64,000 nt of DNA, from contig NZ_CAKLDM010000002.1 of NCBI RefSeq assembly GCF_921294215.1, forward strand, positions 2,232,001 through 2,296,000. Reading direction: 5' to 3'. The DNA comes from Vibrio marisflavi CECT 7928. Lineage in GTDB: Bacteria > Pseudomonadota > Gammaproteobacteria > Enterobacterales > Vibrionaceae. Below the pieces are notes generated by a model, which saw nothing but the letters and a program-made list of their open reading frames with translations, did no database searches and had not been told where the DNA came from. Below are positions 32,638 to 43,095 of this stretch, piece by piece (within the stretch, counting starts at the first letter, position 1; each line of letters starts with the position of its first letter). The translations under genes and the position numbers were made by a program.

Positions 32638-32668
32638 CTTTTTTTAAGTAAAAAGGCGATTTTTTTTA
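32627..32668 (-). terminator. zapE terminator, AT-rich
   Basis: A long stem pairs AATCGCCTTTTT with AAAAAGGTGATT (one G-T pair), with a short A/T loop and T-runs on both sides. It closes the zapE transcript upstream of rplM. Confidence 0.75.
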
Positions 32669-32695
32669 GCTGAGAAAGTTTGATTATCAAATGAC

Positions 32696-33802
32696 TTAAG
32701 ATAAATGCTCTTTGGATAGGTATTCGCAACTTTGCATTTCCACCAATCGAGATACACAACGCTTAAACTCAAACTCGAGCAAACCGTTGCTATATAACTG
32801 CTCCATCGGTACTTCTGCTGAAATAATTAGCTTTACGTTACGTTCGTAAAACTCATCAACTAATGCAATAAAACGTCTCGCTGCATCTTCTAAATTACTA
32901 CTCATGACTTTTACGTCAGAAAGTAAAACAGTGTGATAAATACGAGATAGCTCAATGTAGTCATTTTGGCTGCGAGCTGTCTGGCACAGTTGCTCAAAAG
33001 AAGCATGTAAAATGCCGTCACTTTCTTTAACTACGTCGATCTGTCTATGATTAATCTCGATAGTATTCTCGATATGTTTATCTTCACCCGATAGCTTTTC
33101 AAAACAATGTTCTAGATTATTATTTGCAGCTTCATCCAGCGGATAATGATAAATTTCTGCTTTCGTCAAGGTACGCAACCGATAGTCAACCCCACTATCG
33201 ACATTGAGCACTTGGCAGTTATTTTCAATTTGTTCAATGGCAGGTAAGAATCGAGCTCGTTGAAGGCCATTGCGATATAGTTCACTAGGTGGAATATTCG
33301 ATGTTGCAACCAGAATCACTCCACGCTTGAACAGTGCCTGGAACAGCGTACCAAGTATCATCGCATCCGTAATGTCTGAAACAAAGAACTCGTCGAAGCA
33401 GATGATTTCAGCTTCTTCTTTAAACGTATCAGCCACTGACTCTAGTGGATCGCTAATATCACCAAGTTCGCGCAACTCGTCATGAACACGAAGCATAAAA
33501 CGGTGAAAATGCATACGCATTTTATTATTCGTTGGTAAAGACTCGTAAAAAGAGTCCATCAAATATGTCTTTCCTCGACCAACACCACCCCATAGATACA
33601 AACCTTTTGGAGTCTGCTGAACATTTTCCGTCTTTTTAAACCACTTGTGCCAAGTTTTTCCTTTGTTTTCTATTGGCGCATTCAGGTAATCAATTAGATT
33701 TATGTACAATTCATCAAGGGCTTCAATCGCTTTAAGTTGCGCTTCATCCTCTTTAAACCCGAGTTGTTCAATGTCATTTTGATATTTACGTTTAGGTGTC
33801 AT
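32696..33802 (-). CDS. zapE: cell division ATPase ZapE
   Basis: An AFG1-family ATPase that acts at the Z ring late in constriction. The start MTPKRKYQNDIEQLGF at 33802 gives 368 residues (E. coli 375). A frame to 33850 would add 16 serine-rich residues without family support. Walker A GGVGRGKTYLMD, HFHRFMLRVHDEL, the Walker B ICFDEFFVSDITDAM and sensor ATSNIPP are intact. It is divergent from zapG, the same gene order as in E. coli. Confidence 0.94.
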   Translation of the reverse strand: MTPKRKYQNDIEQLGFKEDEAQLKAIEALDELYINLIDYLNAPIENKGKTWHKWFKKTENVQQTPKGLYLWGGVGRGKTYLMDSFYESLPTNNKMRMHFHRFMLRVHDELRELGDISDPLESVADTFKEEAEIICFDEFFVSDITDAMILGTLFQALFKRGVILVATSNIPPSELYRNGLQRARFLPAIEQIENNCQVLNVDSGVDYRLRTLTKAEIYHYPLDEAANNNLEHCFEKLSGEDKHIENTIEINHRQIDVVKESDGILHASFEQLCQTARSQNDYIELSRIYHTVLLSDVKVMSSNLEDAARRFIALVDEFYERNVKLIISAEVPMEQLYSNGLLEFEFKRCVSRLVEMQSCEYLSKEHLS

Positions 33803-33956
33803 TGCTAAACTGCTCACAGACGATAAATTTGCAGTGGAAAGTACAACCACTGTATATTGCTATATTACAAAGGGCTGACATAGTACCATGTGATTTGTAC
33901 TTGTCTAACCAAACTCGCTTATAGATATGTAGCACAACAAAAGAGAAGGAGTGACT

Positions 33957-34406
33957 ATGCCTTGGATCTTTGCACTTGTGGGCTTGATTGTTGGTATCGT
34001 AATTGGGGTTCTCATCACACGTTTAACAACTCCAGACTACAAAAAACATAAAGTCATCCAAAAAAACTTAGATGCAGCAAAATACGAATTGGAACAAAAA
34101 CGTCAGGAAGTCGCTGACCACTTTGCTCAAACAGCCGAAATGCTAGACACATTAGGGAAAGACTACACCAAGCTTTATCAGCATATGGAAAGCACCTCTT
34201 CCGAAATGCTGTCTCACCTCCCAGAACAAGATAACCCGTTTTCCAAGAAAACGACTCAGCTCGAAGCTGACGAACAGGAAACTCCCAAAACTCCTAACAA
34301 TGTAGATCAAGCACCTAAAGATTATGCAAACGGCGCAAGTGGGCTTATGAGCCAAGATGACGACAAAGAGTTTGTAAAATCTGCTGAAGTTGTGACATTG
34401 CGTTAA
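33957..34406 (+). CDS. zapG: cell division protein ZapG (YhcB, DUF1043)
   Basis: An inner membrane protein that links division and envelope growth. One N-terminal membrane helix (residues 2-22) precedes a coiled coil at about 30-85 and a disordered acidic tail. The ATG at 33957 gives 149 residues and has AAGGAG five bases upstream. A GTG six bases earlier overlaps that site. Its position between zapE and degQ matches E. coli yhcB. Confidence 0.92.
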   Translation: MPWIFALVGLIVGIVIGVLITRLTTPDYKKHKVIQKNLDAAKYELEQKRQEVADHFAQTAEMLDTLGKDYTKLYQHMESTSSEMLSHLPEQDNPFSKKTTQLEADEQETPKTPNNVDQAPKDYANGASGLMSQDDDKEFVKSAEVVTLR

Positions 34407-34412
34407 GTCTTG

Positions 34413-34435
34413 CACCCTCTCGATATGAGAGGGTG
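34413..34435 (+). terminator. hairpin after zapG
   Basis: A nine-base perfect stem (CACCCTCTC/GAGAGGGTG) with a five-base loop lies just after the zapG stop. The following AACTTTTA gives only a weak U tract, so some read-through to degQ is likely. Confidence 0.55.
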
Positions 34436-34535
34436 AACTTTTACGATTAAATCCTAGTCAGAACCTTCACCTACACCAATTGAATTTGTGTTTGTATGGA
34501 TACTTAACAAAAGGCATTCTAAAAGGAGTTGTATG

Positions 34536-35897
34536 ATGAAAAAGCCTTTACTCGCTGTAGCGATTCTATCTCTAAGTTCAATTTTAACCCCCTTATACGC
34601 ATCCGCTTCTATTCCGGCATCTGTCGAAGGCGGAGAAGTACCAAGCCTTGCACCTATGCTCGAAAAAGTCACACCTGCGGTAGTGAGTATTTCGGTGGAG
34701 GGTACACAGGTTTCCAAACAACAAGTTCCAGAGCATTTCCGCTTCTTCTTTGGGCCAGACTTTCCAGCCGAACAGCTAAAAGAAAGACCGTTTCGAGGAC
34801 TAGGTTCTGGCGTTATCATTGATGCTAAAAAAGGCTATGTAGTCACCAACTATCATGTAATCAATGGCGCGAAAAAGATTAAAGTGAGCCTGCGCGATGG
34901 ACGTGAGTATGACGCTGAGCTTATTGGCGGCGACCAAATGTCTGATATTGCGCTACTAAAGCTTGAAGAAGCAAAAAAACTCACGCAAATAAAAGTGGCA
35001 GACTCAGACAAACTACGAGTTGGTGATTTCGCTGTCGCAATTGGCAACCCATTTGGGCTTGGTCAAACCGTCACCTCTGGTATTGTTTCTGCTTTAGGGC
35101 GCAGTGGCCTAAATATCGAAAACTTTGAGAACTTCATTCAAACAGATGCTGCAATTAATAGTGGTAACTCAGGCGGTGCGCTCGTTAACCTCCGTGGTGA
35201 ACTTATTGGCATCAACACCGCTATTTTAGGGCCAAATGGTGGCAACGTGGGTATCGGGTTTGCGATCCCGTCTAACATGATGAAAAACCTCACCGACCAA
35301 ATTTTGGAATATGGTGAAGTGAAGCGAGGCATGTTGGGAGTCCAAGGTGGAGAAGTCACTTCAGAGCTTGCCGAGGCACTAGGTTATGAAGCTAGCAAAG
35401 GTGCTTTTGTAAGCCAAGTAGTGCCAGATAGTGCAGCCGATAAAGCAGGCATAAAAGCTGGCGATATCATTGTTTCAATCAACGGTAAGAAAATTAATAC
35501 CTTTGGCGAGTTAAGGGCGAAGGTCGCTACTCTTGGTGCGGGCAAACAAGTCACCATCGGCGTCATTCGTGATGGTAAAGACAAATCTTTCAAAGTCACG
35601 TTAGGTGAACAAACCAATATCAAAACTGATGCCGATAAGCTCCATAAAGGTTTGACTGGCGCAGAGTTAACTAACACAGCTAAGAACGACCCTGTACAAG
35701 GTATAAAAGTTAACTCGGTGAAAGAAGGCTCTCCAGCAGAGGCCTATCAGCTCGAAAAGGGCGACATTATTATGAGTGTCAATCGCAAACGCGTGAAGAA
35801 CCTGGCCGAGTTCCGCAAGATATTAGATACAAAACCCGCAGTGCTAGCACTCAATGTTCGCCGTGGCGATCGAATGATTTACCTTGTCGTAAGGTAG
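34536..35897 (+). CDS. degQ: periplasmic serine protease DegQ (HtrA family)
   Basis: A periplasmic protease and chaperone for misfolded envelope proteins. A signal peptide of about 23 residues is followed by a trypsin-like domain with the triad H107 (TNYHVING), D137 (MSDIALL) and S212 (GNSGGAL), then two PDZ domains. At 453 residues it matches DegQ/DegP size. The ATG at 34536 lies seven bases after GGAG; another ATG three bases earlier is possible. I call DegQ rather than DegP from its place beside degS. A longer frame from 34488 is not supported. Confidence 0.95.
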   Translation: MKKPLLAVAILSLSSILTPLYASASIPASVEGGEVPSLAPMLEKVTPAVVSISVEGTQVSKQQVPEHFRFFFGPDFPAEQLKERPFRGLGSGVIIDAKKGYVVTNYHVINGAKKIKVSLRDGREYDAELIGGDQMSDIALLKLEEAKKLTQIKVADSDKLRVGDFAVAIGNPFGLGQTVTSGIVSALGRSGLNIENFENFIQTDAAINSGNSGGALVNLRGELIGINTAILGPNGGNVGIGFAIPSNMMKNLTDQILEYGEVKRGMLGVQGGEVTSELAEALGYEASKGAFVSQVVPDSAADKAGIKAGDIIVSINGKKINTFGELRAKVATLGAGKQVTIGVIRDGKDKSFKVTLGEQTNIKTDADKLHKGLTGAELTNTAKNDPVQGIKVNSVKEGSPAEAYQLEKGDIIMSVNRKRVKNLAEFRKILDTKPAVLALNVRRGDRMIYLVVR

Positions 35898-35935
35898 TCA
35901 AACACCTAATAAAATTGCACAGCAAATATGTAATC

Positions 35936-35970
35936 AAGGGACGGACTTTCACAGCCGTCCCTTTTGTTAT
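35936..35970 (+). terminator. degQ terminator
   Basis: AAGGGACGG and CCGTCCCTT pair around a 10-base loop, followed by TTTGTTATTT. Confidence 0.75.
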
Positions 35971-36028
35971 TTATTCAACTAATGCTATTCTTGCCATTCA
36001 ATCGAAGAAATTACAGTGATTCGAAGGC

Positions 36029-37093
36029 ATGCTAAAAAAACTACTACAATCTGTCGCGCTAGGTTTGTTAACTGCGTTGATAATCTTGCTAGTTGTTCCC
36101 TCTCTGCGCTCGAAGATTTTGCCAGAGTTCTCACAATCCTCACCAGACAATATTGATGCAGTCCAACTGTCATTTAATGCAGCAGTGCGAAGAGCCGCAC
36201 CAGCTGTTGTCAATATATACAGCCGTAAATACACAGAAAATGACCGAACGAAACTATCAACTCAAGGGCTAGGTTCAGGCGTTATTGTCAGTAAAAAAGG
36301 CTATATCATTACTAACTACCATGTAATCGCCAACGCCGATCAAATTGTCGTTGCATTGCAAGATGGCCGTGTAGCCGCTGCTCAGTTAGTTGGAACAGAT
36401 AGACGAACAGATATTGCTATCCTGCGGATTCAAATGAATGATTTGCCAGTGATTCCGCTAAACCCAAATTACACACCTGAAGTGGGTGATGTAGTGCTAG
36501 CAATCGGCAACCCATACAACTTAGGTCAAACCACAACATTTGGCATCATATCTGCCGTTGGACGTTCTTCAATCAATGTTGGTAGCAGGCAAGACTTTAT
36601 TCAGACCGATGCCGCTATAAACAAAGGTAACTCCGGTGGCGCTTTAGTTAACACCCGTGGAGAACTTGTTGGTATCAACACTGCCTCATTCCAGCAAGGC
36701 ACAGATTTAGAAACTTATGGCATCTCATTTGCGATTCCGTACTCTCTAGCCAATAAAATCATGCAAAAGATCATCGCTGATGGCCGAGTGATACGTGGTT
36801 ATATTGGTATTGATGGCCAAGACATTAACACGCTAACTTCTAGGCTAGCGGGTAGTGATCATCTAGGTGGCATCGTTGTTCTTGGCGTTGATCCAAACAG
36901 CCCAGCGGCACTAGCAGGCTTTAAAGCTCACGACATCATTCTTAAAATTGATGGACACAAAATCAGTGGCCGACAAAGTGTCATGGACACCGTGACTAAC
37001 TTGCGTCCGGGAACAACCATCAACGTTGAGATTATGCGTGGAGGTAAGAAGATGACTCTTCCTGTTACCGTAGCGGAAGATCCTAGAGGATAA
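36029..37093 (+). CDS. degS: membrane-anchored serine protease DegS
   Basis: The sensor protease that cleaves anti-sigma factor RseA when unfolded outer membrane proteins appear, starting the sigmaE response. A single N-terminal membrane helix (residues 8-24) tethers it. The triad is H98, D128 and S202 (E. coli H96, D126, S201), and one PDZ domain follows. At 354 residues it equals the E. coli protein. GAAGG precedes the ATG. degQ terminates before it, so expression is likely independent. Confidence 0.95.
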   Translation: MLKKLLQSVALGLLTALIILLVVPSLRSKILPEFSQSSPDNIDAVQLSFNAAVRRAAPAVVNIYSRKYTENDRTKLSTQGLGSGVIVSKKGYIITNYHVIANADQIVVALQDGRVAAAQLVGTDRRTDIAILRIQMNDLPVIPLNPNYTPEVGDVVLAIGNPYNLGQTTTFGIISAVGRSSINVGSRQDFIQTDAAINKGNSGGALVNTRGELVGINTASFQQGTDLETYGISFAIPYSLANKIMQKIIADGRVIRGYIGIDGQDINTLTSRLAGSDHLGGIVVLGVDPNSPAALAGFKAHDIILKIDGHKISGRQSVMDTVTNLRPGTTINVEIMRGGKKMTLPVTVAEDPRG

Positions 37094-37115
37094 CAGAGCC
37101 ACTCAACCCAGCTTA

Positions 37116-37169
37116 TTGAGAGAGACAAAAAAAACCTGCATTTATGCAGGTTTTTTTTGTCTCTCTCAA
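37116..37169. terminator. bidirectional terminator with 26-bp perfect stem between degS and parC
   Basis: Positions 37116-37141 and 37144-37169 are exact reverse complements with a two-base loop. The core CCTGCAT/ATGCAGG is flanked by A8/T8 tracts, giving an ideal U-run in both directions, and then by an outer GAGAGAGAC/GTCTCTCTC arm. Confidence 0.93.
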
Positions 37170-37177
37170 GGTTTGCG

Positions 37178-39454
37178 TTACTCTTCGACTACCTCTGAGT
37201 TTACGGCCCCAAGTTCGACCTCAACTCGCGTCACTTTTTGCAACCCCCTCGGAAGAAGAGAACCGCGACGGCCTCTTTCGCCTCTGAAGTTGTCTAAATC
37301 ACTCTGCTTTAAGCCAAGCTTACGTTTGCCCGCATAGAGAGTTAATGTGCTCTCTTTTGGCAATGAGATTAGGTGAGAAAGGTATTCTTCTCGCTCTTTA
37401 GACTTCGCTGCTGGGATATTAATGATCTTGTTGCCTTTACCTTTACCCAATTGCGGGAGATCCTTGATTGGGAATAGCAGCATTCGACCTAAATTAGTAA
37501 TAGCTAATATCTCATCGCTATCAAGATCAGCTATCGATTTAGGCGGCATAATCTCAGAATTTTGCGGCAGGTTAACTAATGCTTTACCACTTCTGTTTTT
37601 AGACAATAAGTCTGAACCTTTACAGACAAAGCCATAACCGGCATCAGAACCCACTAGCCAAAGCTGCTCATCCTCACCCATCACGACTTGGCGCATATTG
37701 GTACCAGCAGTAATGTTGAGTCGACCTGTAATCGGCTCACCTTGGCTACGTGCAGAAGGTAATGAGTGAGATTCAAGCGAATAGCTGCGACCATCACTCC
37801 CCAAAAAGATCGCTTGCTGATTGCTCTTTCCGCGAGCATGAGCCAGATATTTGTCACCTGATTTGTAGTTCAAACCAGATGGATCAACCTCATGCCCTTT
37901 CGCATGACGAATCCAACCTTTTTCCGACAATACAACGGTGATCGGCTCACTCGGCACCAAATCTCTTTCGGTTAGCGCCTTGGCTTCAGAGCGTTCGACC
38001 AATGGAGAACGGCGATCGTCGCCATATTTGTCAGCATCCGCTTTAATTTCTTTCTTTAAAAGCGTGTTCAAACGACGCTCAGAGCCAAGCAGTAACTCTA
38101 ACTTTTCACGTTCTTTTTCTAACTCGTCTTGCTCACCACGGATTTTCATCTCTTCGAGCTTAGCTAAATGACGAAGTTTAGTATCAAGAATCGCATCAGC
38201 TTGAATGTCAGTGATACCAAAACGGCTCATCAACACCGCTTTCGGATCATCTTCCGTGCGGATAATCTCAATCACTTCATCGAGATTAAGGAACGCTACT
38301 AATAAACCTTCAAGAATGTGTAAGCGCGCTAGCACTTTATCCAGACGATGCTGAAGACGGCGACGAACCGTTGCACGACGGAATTCAATCCACTCAGATA
38401 GAATTTGCACCAACCCTTTCACTTGTGGGCGGTTATCTAAGCCAATCATATTTAGGTTTACGCGATAGCTTTTTTCCAAATCAGTGGATGCAAACAAGTG
38501 ATCCATCAACTGTTCACTGTCGATTCGATTTGAGCGAGGAACAATCACAATACGAGTTGGGTTTTCATGATCGGACTCATCACGTAAATCATCCACCATA
38601 GGTAGCTTTTTAGCTCGCATTTGGTTGGCAATTTGCTCAAGCAGTTTGGCACCTGACACCTGGTGAGGAAGAGAAGTAATAACAATCTCACCACCCTCAC
38701 GCTGCCAGACAGCACGCATTTTGATACTGCCTTTACCTGTGCGGTAGATTTTCTCGATGTCAGTTTTCGAGGAAATAATTTCCGCTTCAGTTGGATAATC
38801 TGGACCTTTGACATACTCCATCACATCAGCAAGTTCAGATTTCGGCTTATCAATTAAATGAATAGCCGCATCGGCGACTTCTCGCACATTGTGTGGTGGA
38901 ATATCGGTCGCCATACCAACAGCGATACCCGTAACGCCATTGAGCAAAATATGAGGTAGACGCGCTGGCAACATTTGTGGCTCTTTCATTGTGCCATCAA
39001 AGTTCGGTTGCCACTCTACTGTGCCCTGCCCTAATTCACCGAGTAGCACCTCAGCAAACTTGGAAAGCTTGGCTTCTGTATAACGCATAGCCGCGAAAGA
39101 TTTAGGGTCATCGGGCGCACCCCAGTTACCTTGGCCATCAACTAACGGGTAACGGTAAGAAAACGGCTGAGCCATCAACACCATGGCTTCATAACAAGCT
39201 GAATCACCATGCGGGTGATATTTACCTAATACATCACCAACCGTACGCGCAGACTTTTTATATTTGGCGGCAGCTGATAAACCCAGTTCAGACATCGCAT
39301 AAATAATACGACGTTGAACTGGTTTTAAGCCGTCACCAATATATGGCAAAGCACGATCCATGATGACGTACATGGAATAGTTCAGATAAGCATCTTCGGT
39401 GAACTTGCGTAATGGTAGCTGCTCTACACCATCAAAAGACATTTCCATAGACAT
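37178..39454 (-). CDS. parC: topoisomerase IV subunit A
   Basis: The DNA-cutting subunit of topoisomerase IV, which separates daughter chromosomes. At 758 residues it is near E. coli (752). The active tyrosine is Y125 in [10 protein letters not shown]. The quinolone region [16 protein letters not shown] keeps Ser85 and Glu89 (E. coli 80 and 84), so no classic resistance change is seen. The C-terminal beta-pinwheel domain is complete. It lies three bases after parE, a tight operon unlike E. coli, where the two genes are separated. Confidence 0.97.
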   Translation of the reverse strand: MSMEMSFDGVEQLPLRKFTEDAYLNYSMYVIMDRALPYIGDGLKPVQRRIIYAMSELGLSAAAKYKKSARTVGDVLGKYHPHGDSACYEAMVLMAQPFSYRYPLVDGQGNWGAPDDPKSFAAMRYTEAKLSKFAEVLLGELGQGTVEWQPNFDGTMKEPQMLPARLPHILLNGVTGIAVGMATDIPPHNVREVADAAIHLIDKPKSELADVMEYVKGPDYPTEAEIISSKTDIEKIYRTGKGSIKMRAVWQREGGEIVITSLPHQVSGAKLLEQIANQMRAKKLPMVDDLRDESDHENPTRIVIVPRSNRIDSEQLMDHLFASTDLEKSYRVNLNMIGLDNRPQVKGLVQILSEWIEFRRATVRRRLQHRLDKVLARLHILEGLLVAFLNLDEVIEIIRTEDDPKAVLMSRFGITDIQADAILDTKLRHLAKLEEMKIRGEQDELEKEREKLELLLGSERRLNTLLKKEIKADADKYGDDRRSPLVERSEAKALTERDLVPSEPITVVLSEKGWIRHAKGHEVDPSGLNYKSGDKYLAHARGKSNQQAIFLGSDGRSYSLESHSLPSARSQGEPITGRLNITAGTNMRQVVMGEDEQLWLVGSDAGYGFVCKGSDLLSKNRSGKALVNLPQNSEIMPPKSIADLDSDEILAITNLGRMLLFPIKDLPQLGKGKGNKIINIPAAKSKEREEYLSHLISLPKESTLTLYAGKRKLGLKQSDLDNFRGERGRRGSLLPRGLQKVTRVEVELGAVNSEVVEE

Positions 39455-39457
39455 GTA

Positions 39458-41338
39458 TTAAACCTCCGCCATATCGCCGTTATTTTGTAGCCAACTGCGA
39501 CGATCATCGGCTCGCTTCTTCCCAAGCAACATATCCATCATCTCAATGGTCGCCTCGTCGTCATCAATAGTTAACTGAACTAAACGGCGAGTATTTGGAT
39601 CCATAGTCGTTTCACGAAGTTGCAGCGGGTTCATCTCACCCAAACCTTTAAAGCGCTGAACGTTGATCTTGGCTTTCTTTTTACTTAAACGCTCAAGTAC
39701 GCCTTCTTTCTCTTCTTCATCAAGGGCGTAATACACCTCTTTGCCACAATCAATACGAAACAAAGGAGGCATCGCGACATAAACGTGCCCAGCTTCGACT
39801 AACGCTCGGAAATGCTTAGTGAACAAAGCGCAAAGAAGAGTAGCAATATGAAGTCCATCAGAGTCCGCATCCGCAAGGATGCATACCTTGCCATAACGCA
39901 AAGAGCTAAGATCCGTGCTATCTGGATCAATACCTAGAGCTACAGAAATATCGTGTACTTCTTGGGAAGCTAACACTTGGTCTGCAGACACTTCCCAAGT
40001 GTTTAGAATCTTACCTCTCAGTGGCATCACGGCTTGGAATTCACGATCTCGCGCCTGCTTGGCACTGCCACCTGCCGAGTCACCCTCCACCAAGAATAGC
40101 TCTGTTCTATTTAAGTCTTGTACAGAGCAGTCGGTAAGCTTTCCTGGTAGTGCCGGCCCTGAAGCCACTTTCTTTCGCACCACTTTTTTGCTCGCACGCA
40201 TTCTGCGGTGAGCATTTGCAATACAAACTTCTGCAAGCTGTTCTGCAAGGTGAGGCTTCTCATTCAACCATAAACTGAACGCATCTTTTACAACACCAGA
40301 AACAAAAGCAGAGGTTTGACGAGAAGATAGACGTTCTTTGGTTTGTCCAGCAAATTGAGGATCTTGCATTTTCACCGACAGAACGTATGAGCAACGTTCA
40401 AATACATCTTCACCAGTTAATTTCACACCACGCGGTAGCAAGTTACGGAACTCACAAAACTCACGCATTGCATCTAACAAACCTTGGCGAAGACCATTAA
40501 CGTGAGTACCACCTTGTGCTGTTGGAATAAGGTTCACGTAGCTCTCGGTGATCATTTCACCGCCTTCTGGCTGCCAAACAACCGCCCAATTGGCGACTTC
40601 TGTCTCAGCAGAGAATTCACCGGTAAACGGCTGCTCCGGAATTAAAGTGTAACCTTTAACACCTTCTGCTAAATAATCTTTTAAACCGTCTTCATAGTAC
40701 CAGCGGTGCTCATTACCATTTACCTTATCGCTAAAGGTAATTTCTAACCCCGGACACAACACTGCTTTTGCACGCAAGTTGTTTAGTAAACGAGTAACTG
40801 AGAAGTTACCGGAATCGAAATATTTGCTGTCAGGCCAGAAATGAACACTGGTTCCTTTGTTGCGTCTTCCGCACGTGCCAGTAACTGTTAAATCTGATAC
40901 TTTCTCGCCATGTTCAAAGGCAATTTCGTAAACTTGGCCATCTCGGCGAACTACAACTTCCACTCTTTTGGAAAGTGCGTTAACCACCGAAATACCCACA
41001 CCATGCAAACCACCAGAGAACTGGTAGTTTTTATTAGAAAACTTCCCCCCTGCGTGCAATCTGCACAAAATCAATTCAACGCCTGAGACGTTCTCTTCGG
41101 GGTGAATATCAACTGGCATTCCTCGGCCATCATCAATCACTTCTAGCGATTGGTCTGCGTGAAGGATCACCTGGACCTTGGAAGCATATCCGGCAAGCGC
41201 TTCGTCGACACTGTTGTCGATCACTTCTTGTCCCAAATGGTTTGGGCGCGCTGTATCCGTATACATCCCTGGTCTGCGACGCACTGGTTCTAAGCCATTA
41301 AGAACTTCAATGGCACCAGCATTATATTGTTCTGTCAT
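39458..41338 (-). CDS. parE: topoisomerase IV subunit B
   Basis: The ATPase subunit of topoisomerase IV. The GHKL ATP site is shown by QEVIDNSVDEALAG, VIDDGRGMPVD and GGLHGVGISVVNALS. The Toprim domain carries EGDSAGGSAKQ and the metal site DADSDG. At 626 residues it is near E. coli (630), and the sequence is ParE-like rather than GyrB-like because the large GyrB insertion is absent. yqiA lies 270 bases upstream, a gap in which I find no clear promoter or terminator. Confidence 0.97.
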   Translation of the reverse strand: MTEQYNAGAIEVLNGLEPVRRRPGMYTDTARPNHLGQEVIDNSVDEALAGYASKVQVILHADQSLEVIDDGRGMPVDIHPEENVSGVELILCRLHAGGKFSNKNYQFSGGLHGVGISVVNALSKRVEVVVRRDGQVYEIAFEHGEKVSDLTVTGTCGRRNKGTSVHFWPDSKYFDSGNFSVTRLLNNLRAKAVLCPGLEITFSDKVNGNEHRWYYEDGLKDYLAEGVKGYTLIPEQPFTGEFSAETEVANWAVVWQPEGGEMITESYVNLIPTAQGGTHVNGLRQGLLDAMREFCEFRNLLPRGVKLTGEDVFERCSYVLSVKMQDPQFAGQTKERLSSRQTSAFVSGVVKDAFSLWLNEKPHLAEQLAEVCIANAHRRMRASKKVVRKKVASGPALPGKLTDCSVQDLNRTELFLVEGDSAGGSAKQARDREFQAVMPLRGKILNTWEVSADQVLASQEVHDISVALGIDPDSTDLSSLRYGKVCILADADSDGLHIATLLCALFTKHFRALVEAGHVYVAMPPLFRIDCGKEVYYALDEEEKEGVLERLSKKKAKINVQRFKGLGEMNPLQLRETTMDPNTRRLVQLTIDDDEATIEMMDMLLGKKRADDRRSWLQNNGDMAEV

Positions 41339-41608
41339 AATACGGAATGCTTAATTAGAAAAATGTAAGTAGCTTAACTATGCCCAATTGCTCTGGCGAT
41401 ATTGGACACAATTCGGCACTGCTTTCGAGTTTTATTTATAGCTAAAAGCCAACAAAACAGTACCGATAATATTGGAAGCAGAGATTATCATCACAAATTT
41501 AGTCAGCAAAGTACATACTCTGTCGATGTTGACCTCTGTAGCTAAAGCGTAAAAGTGCAAAAGGGTTGGTATGTGGCATCTATAAGAAGCTAGTCAACAT
41601 CAACCGTC

Positions 41609-42190
41609 TTACAGCTGCAAAAATTCGATGATTTTTTCTGGATACCGGTCAAAATCAACAAAGCTGTGATCTCCACCTTTTTCAACAGTCTGCCTTCCAC
41701 CTTGAAAACGTTCAACAGCCTGACGATAGTCCAACACTTCGTCGTCTTCTTGCTGTAGCAACCAAAAGTCAGAAGGGTTATCAATCACAGCAACGTCTAG
41801 CTGTTTTAGCTCTTCAATGTGATGTTCTTCGAGAAGGTAAGACTCACTTGTATAAGGGTTGGTTTGCTCCCCTAAGTAGTCGGCTAACAGCTCATAAGGT
41901 TTTACTGCGGGGTTAACGACTGCTGCCCTGAACCCATATTTACTGTTTAGCCATACTGAGAGGTAACCTCCCAACGAGCTACCAACAAGAGCAATATTAT
42001 ATTGATGTCGATACTCTTCGACTAAGCTCTCTAATAGTTGTGCTGCTTGCTGGGGAAAGTTCGGTAATTTAGGGACAACTACCTTAATATCTGGACGGTG
42101 AGCCTGACAATACTCAGCCATCAAATTGGCTTTCAACGACTGAGGTGAGCTGTTAAATCCGTGAATGTACAACAAAAGCGGCTTTTTCAT
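41609..42190 (-). CDS. yqiA: esterase-like alpha/beta hydrolase YqiA
   Basis: A small alpha/beta hydrolase of 193 residues. YIHGFNSSP forms the oxyanion region and GSSLGG contains the nucleophile serine at about residue 72. A histidine in GGDHSF near the end completes a plausible triad. E. coli YqiA has esterase activity on short acyl chains, but the natural substrate is not known. The order nudF-yqiB-cpdA-yqiA-parE is shared with E. coli. Confidence 0.9.
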   Translation of the reverse strand: MKKPLLLYIHGFNSSPQSLKANLMAEYCQAHRPDIKVVVPKLPNFPQQAAQLLESLVEEYRHQYNIALVGSSLGGYLSVWLNSKYGFRAAVVNPAVKPYELLADYLGEQTNPYTSESYLLEEHHIEELKQLDVAVIDNPSDFWLLQQEDDEVLDYRQAVERFQGGRQTVEKGGDHSFVDFDRYPEKIIEFLQL

Positions 42191-42233
42191 ATTATTACTA
42201 CTTTGATAGCGATGGCCTTAATTGAGCCTAATA

Positions 42234-43055
42234 CTAATAACCTGCCGCATTAAAGTCAGGCAAAAATTGGCCTGCTGGTAATCTTTTTACTTGCGTTGTG
42301 ATTGTTCCATCATCATGAAGCTCCAACTCTCTCCAACCAGGCGCTAAATCATCCAGAGCGAAATCATCGGATATAGGTTTAAATTGCACACATGTTGAAG
42401 GAGTAGCAAGCACACGAACTTGCTTAACCACCTTGTCTAGCTCTTGATGGATATGCCCGCAGACGACGGCTTTCACCATTGGAAAGCGGCCTATTTTTTG
42501 CCAAAACTCATCGCTATTTTTTAGAATATGTTGGTCTAACCAAGCACTTCCTGCTGGAACCGGGTGATGATGAAGCAATACTAAGCAATGTCTATCCGAA
42601 TGTTCAGTTAGCTTTTGTTCTAATAAATCGAGTTGGCTGTCACTCAATCGGCCATGGGGCACACCAACAACCTGCGAGTCTAACAAAACCATCTGCCAGC
42701 TATCACCTAGCAGTACGTGACTCTCTTGCTTTATTTGTGGAGAAGGAAGCACCGACTGCATAGCCGACTGTTCGTCATGATTTCCGGGTAACCAAAAGCA
42801 AGGCTGCTTTAAACGCTCTATGCCAGCAGCAAACTTTTTGTACGCGCCTTCGCTGTGATCCTGACAAATATCACCAGAGGAAATAATGGCATCGAAATCG
42901 TAGCTATCTTGAGCCACCGCTTCCACAACTGCTTTGAAGCTTTGCTCAGTATTGATACTTAAAAGAGAGTCGTCGTCAGATGCAAAAAGATGGGTATCTG
43001 TAATCTGCAATAACTTTACGCTATTTTGTTGTGCTGACCTTAACGGCAATTTCAT
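42234..43055 (-). CDS. cpdA: 3',5'-cyclic-AMP phosphodiesterase
   Basis: Hydrolyses cAMP and so limits CRP signalling. The class III metallophosphoesterase motifs are complete: ITDTH near residue 19, SSGDICQD, LPGNHDE, LLHHHPVP and CGHIHQ. At 273 residues the length is normal. It is followed by yqiA after 43 bases. There is no strong ribosome site before the ATG at 43055. Confidence 0.93.
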   Translation of the reverse strand: MKLPLRSAQQNSVKLLQITDTHLFASDDDSLLSINTEQSFKAVVEAVAQDSYDFDAIISSGDICQDHSEGAYKKFAAGIERLKQPCFWLPGNHDEQSAMQSVLPSPQIKQESHVLLGDSWQMVLLDSQVVGVPHGRLSDSQLDLLEQKLTEHSDRHCLVLLHHHPVPAGSAWLDQHILKNSDEFWQKIGRFPMVKAVVCGHIHQELDKVVKQVRVLATPSTCVQFKPISDDFALDDLAPGWRELELHDDGTITTQVKRLPAGQFLPDFNAAGY

Positions 43056-43095
43056 AACTTTAGAAACCTAAATTTCAAATCTTATTTATTGATAT

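Noticed and set aside
39118..39221. Quinolone-resistance change in parC
   Set aside because: The Ser85 and Glu89 positions carry the susceptible residues.
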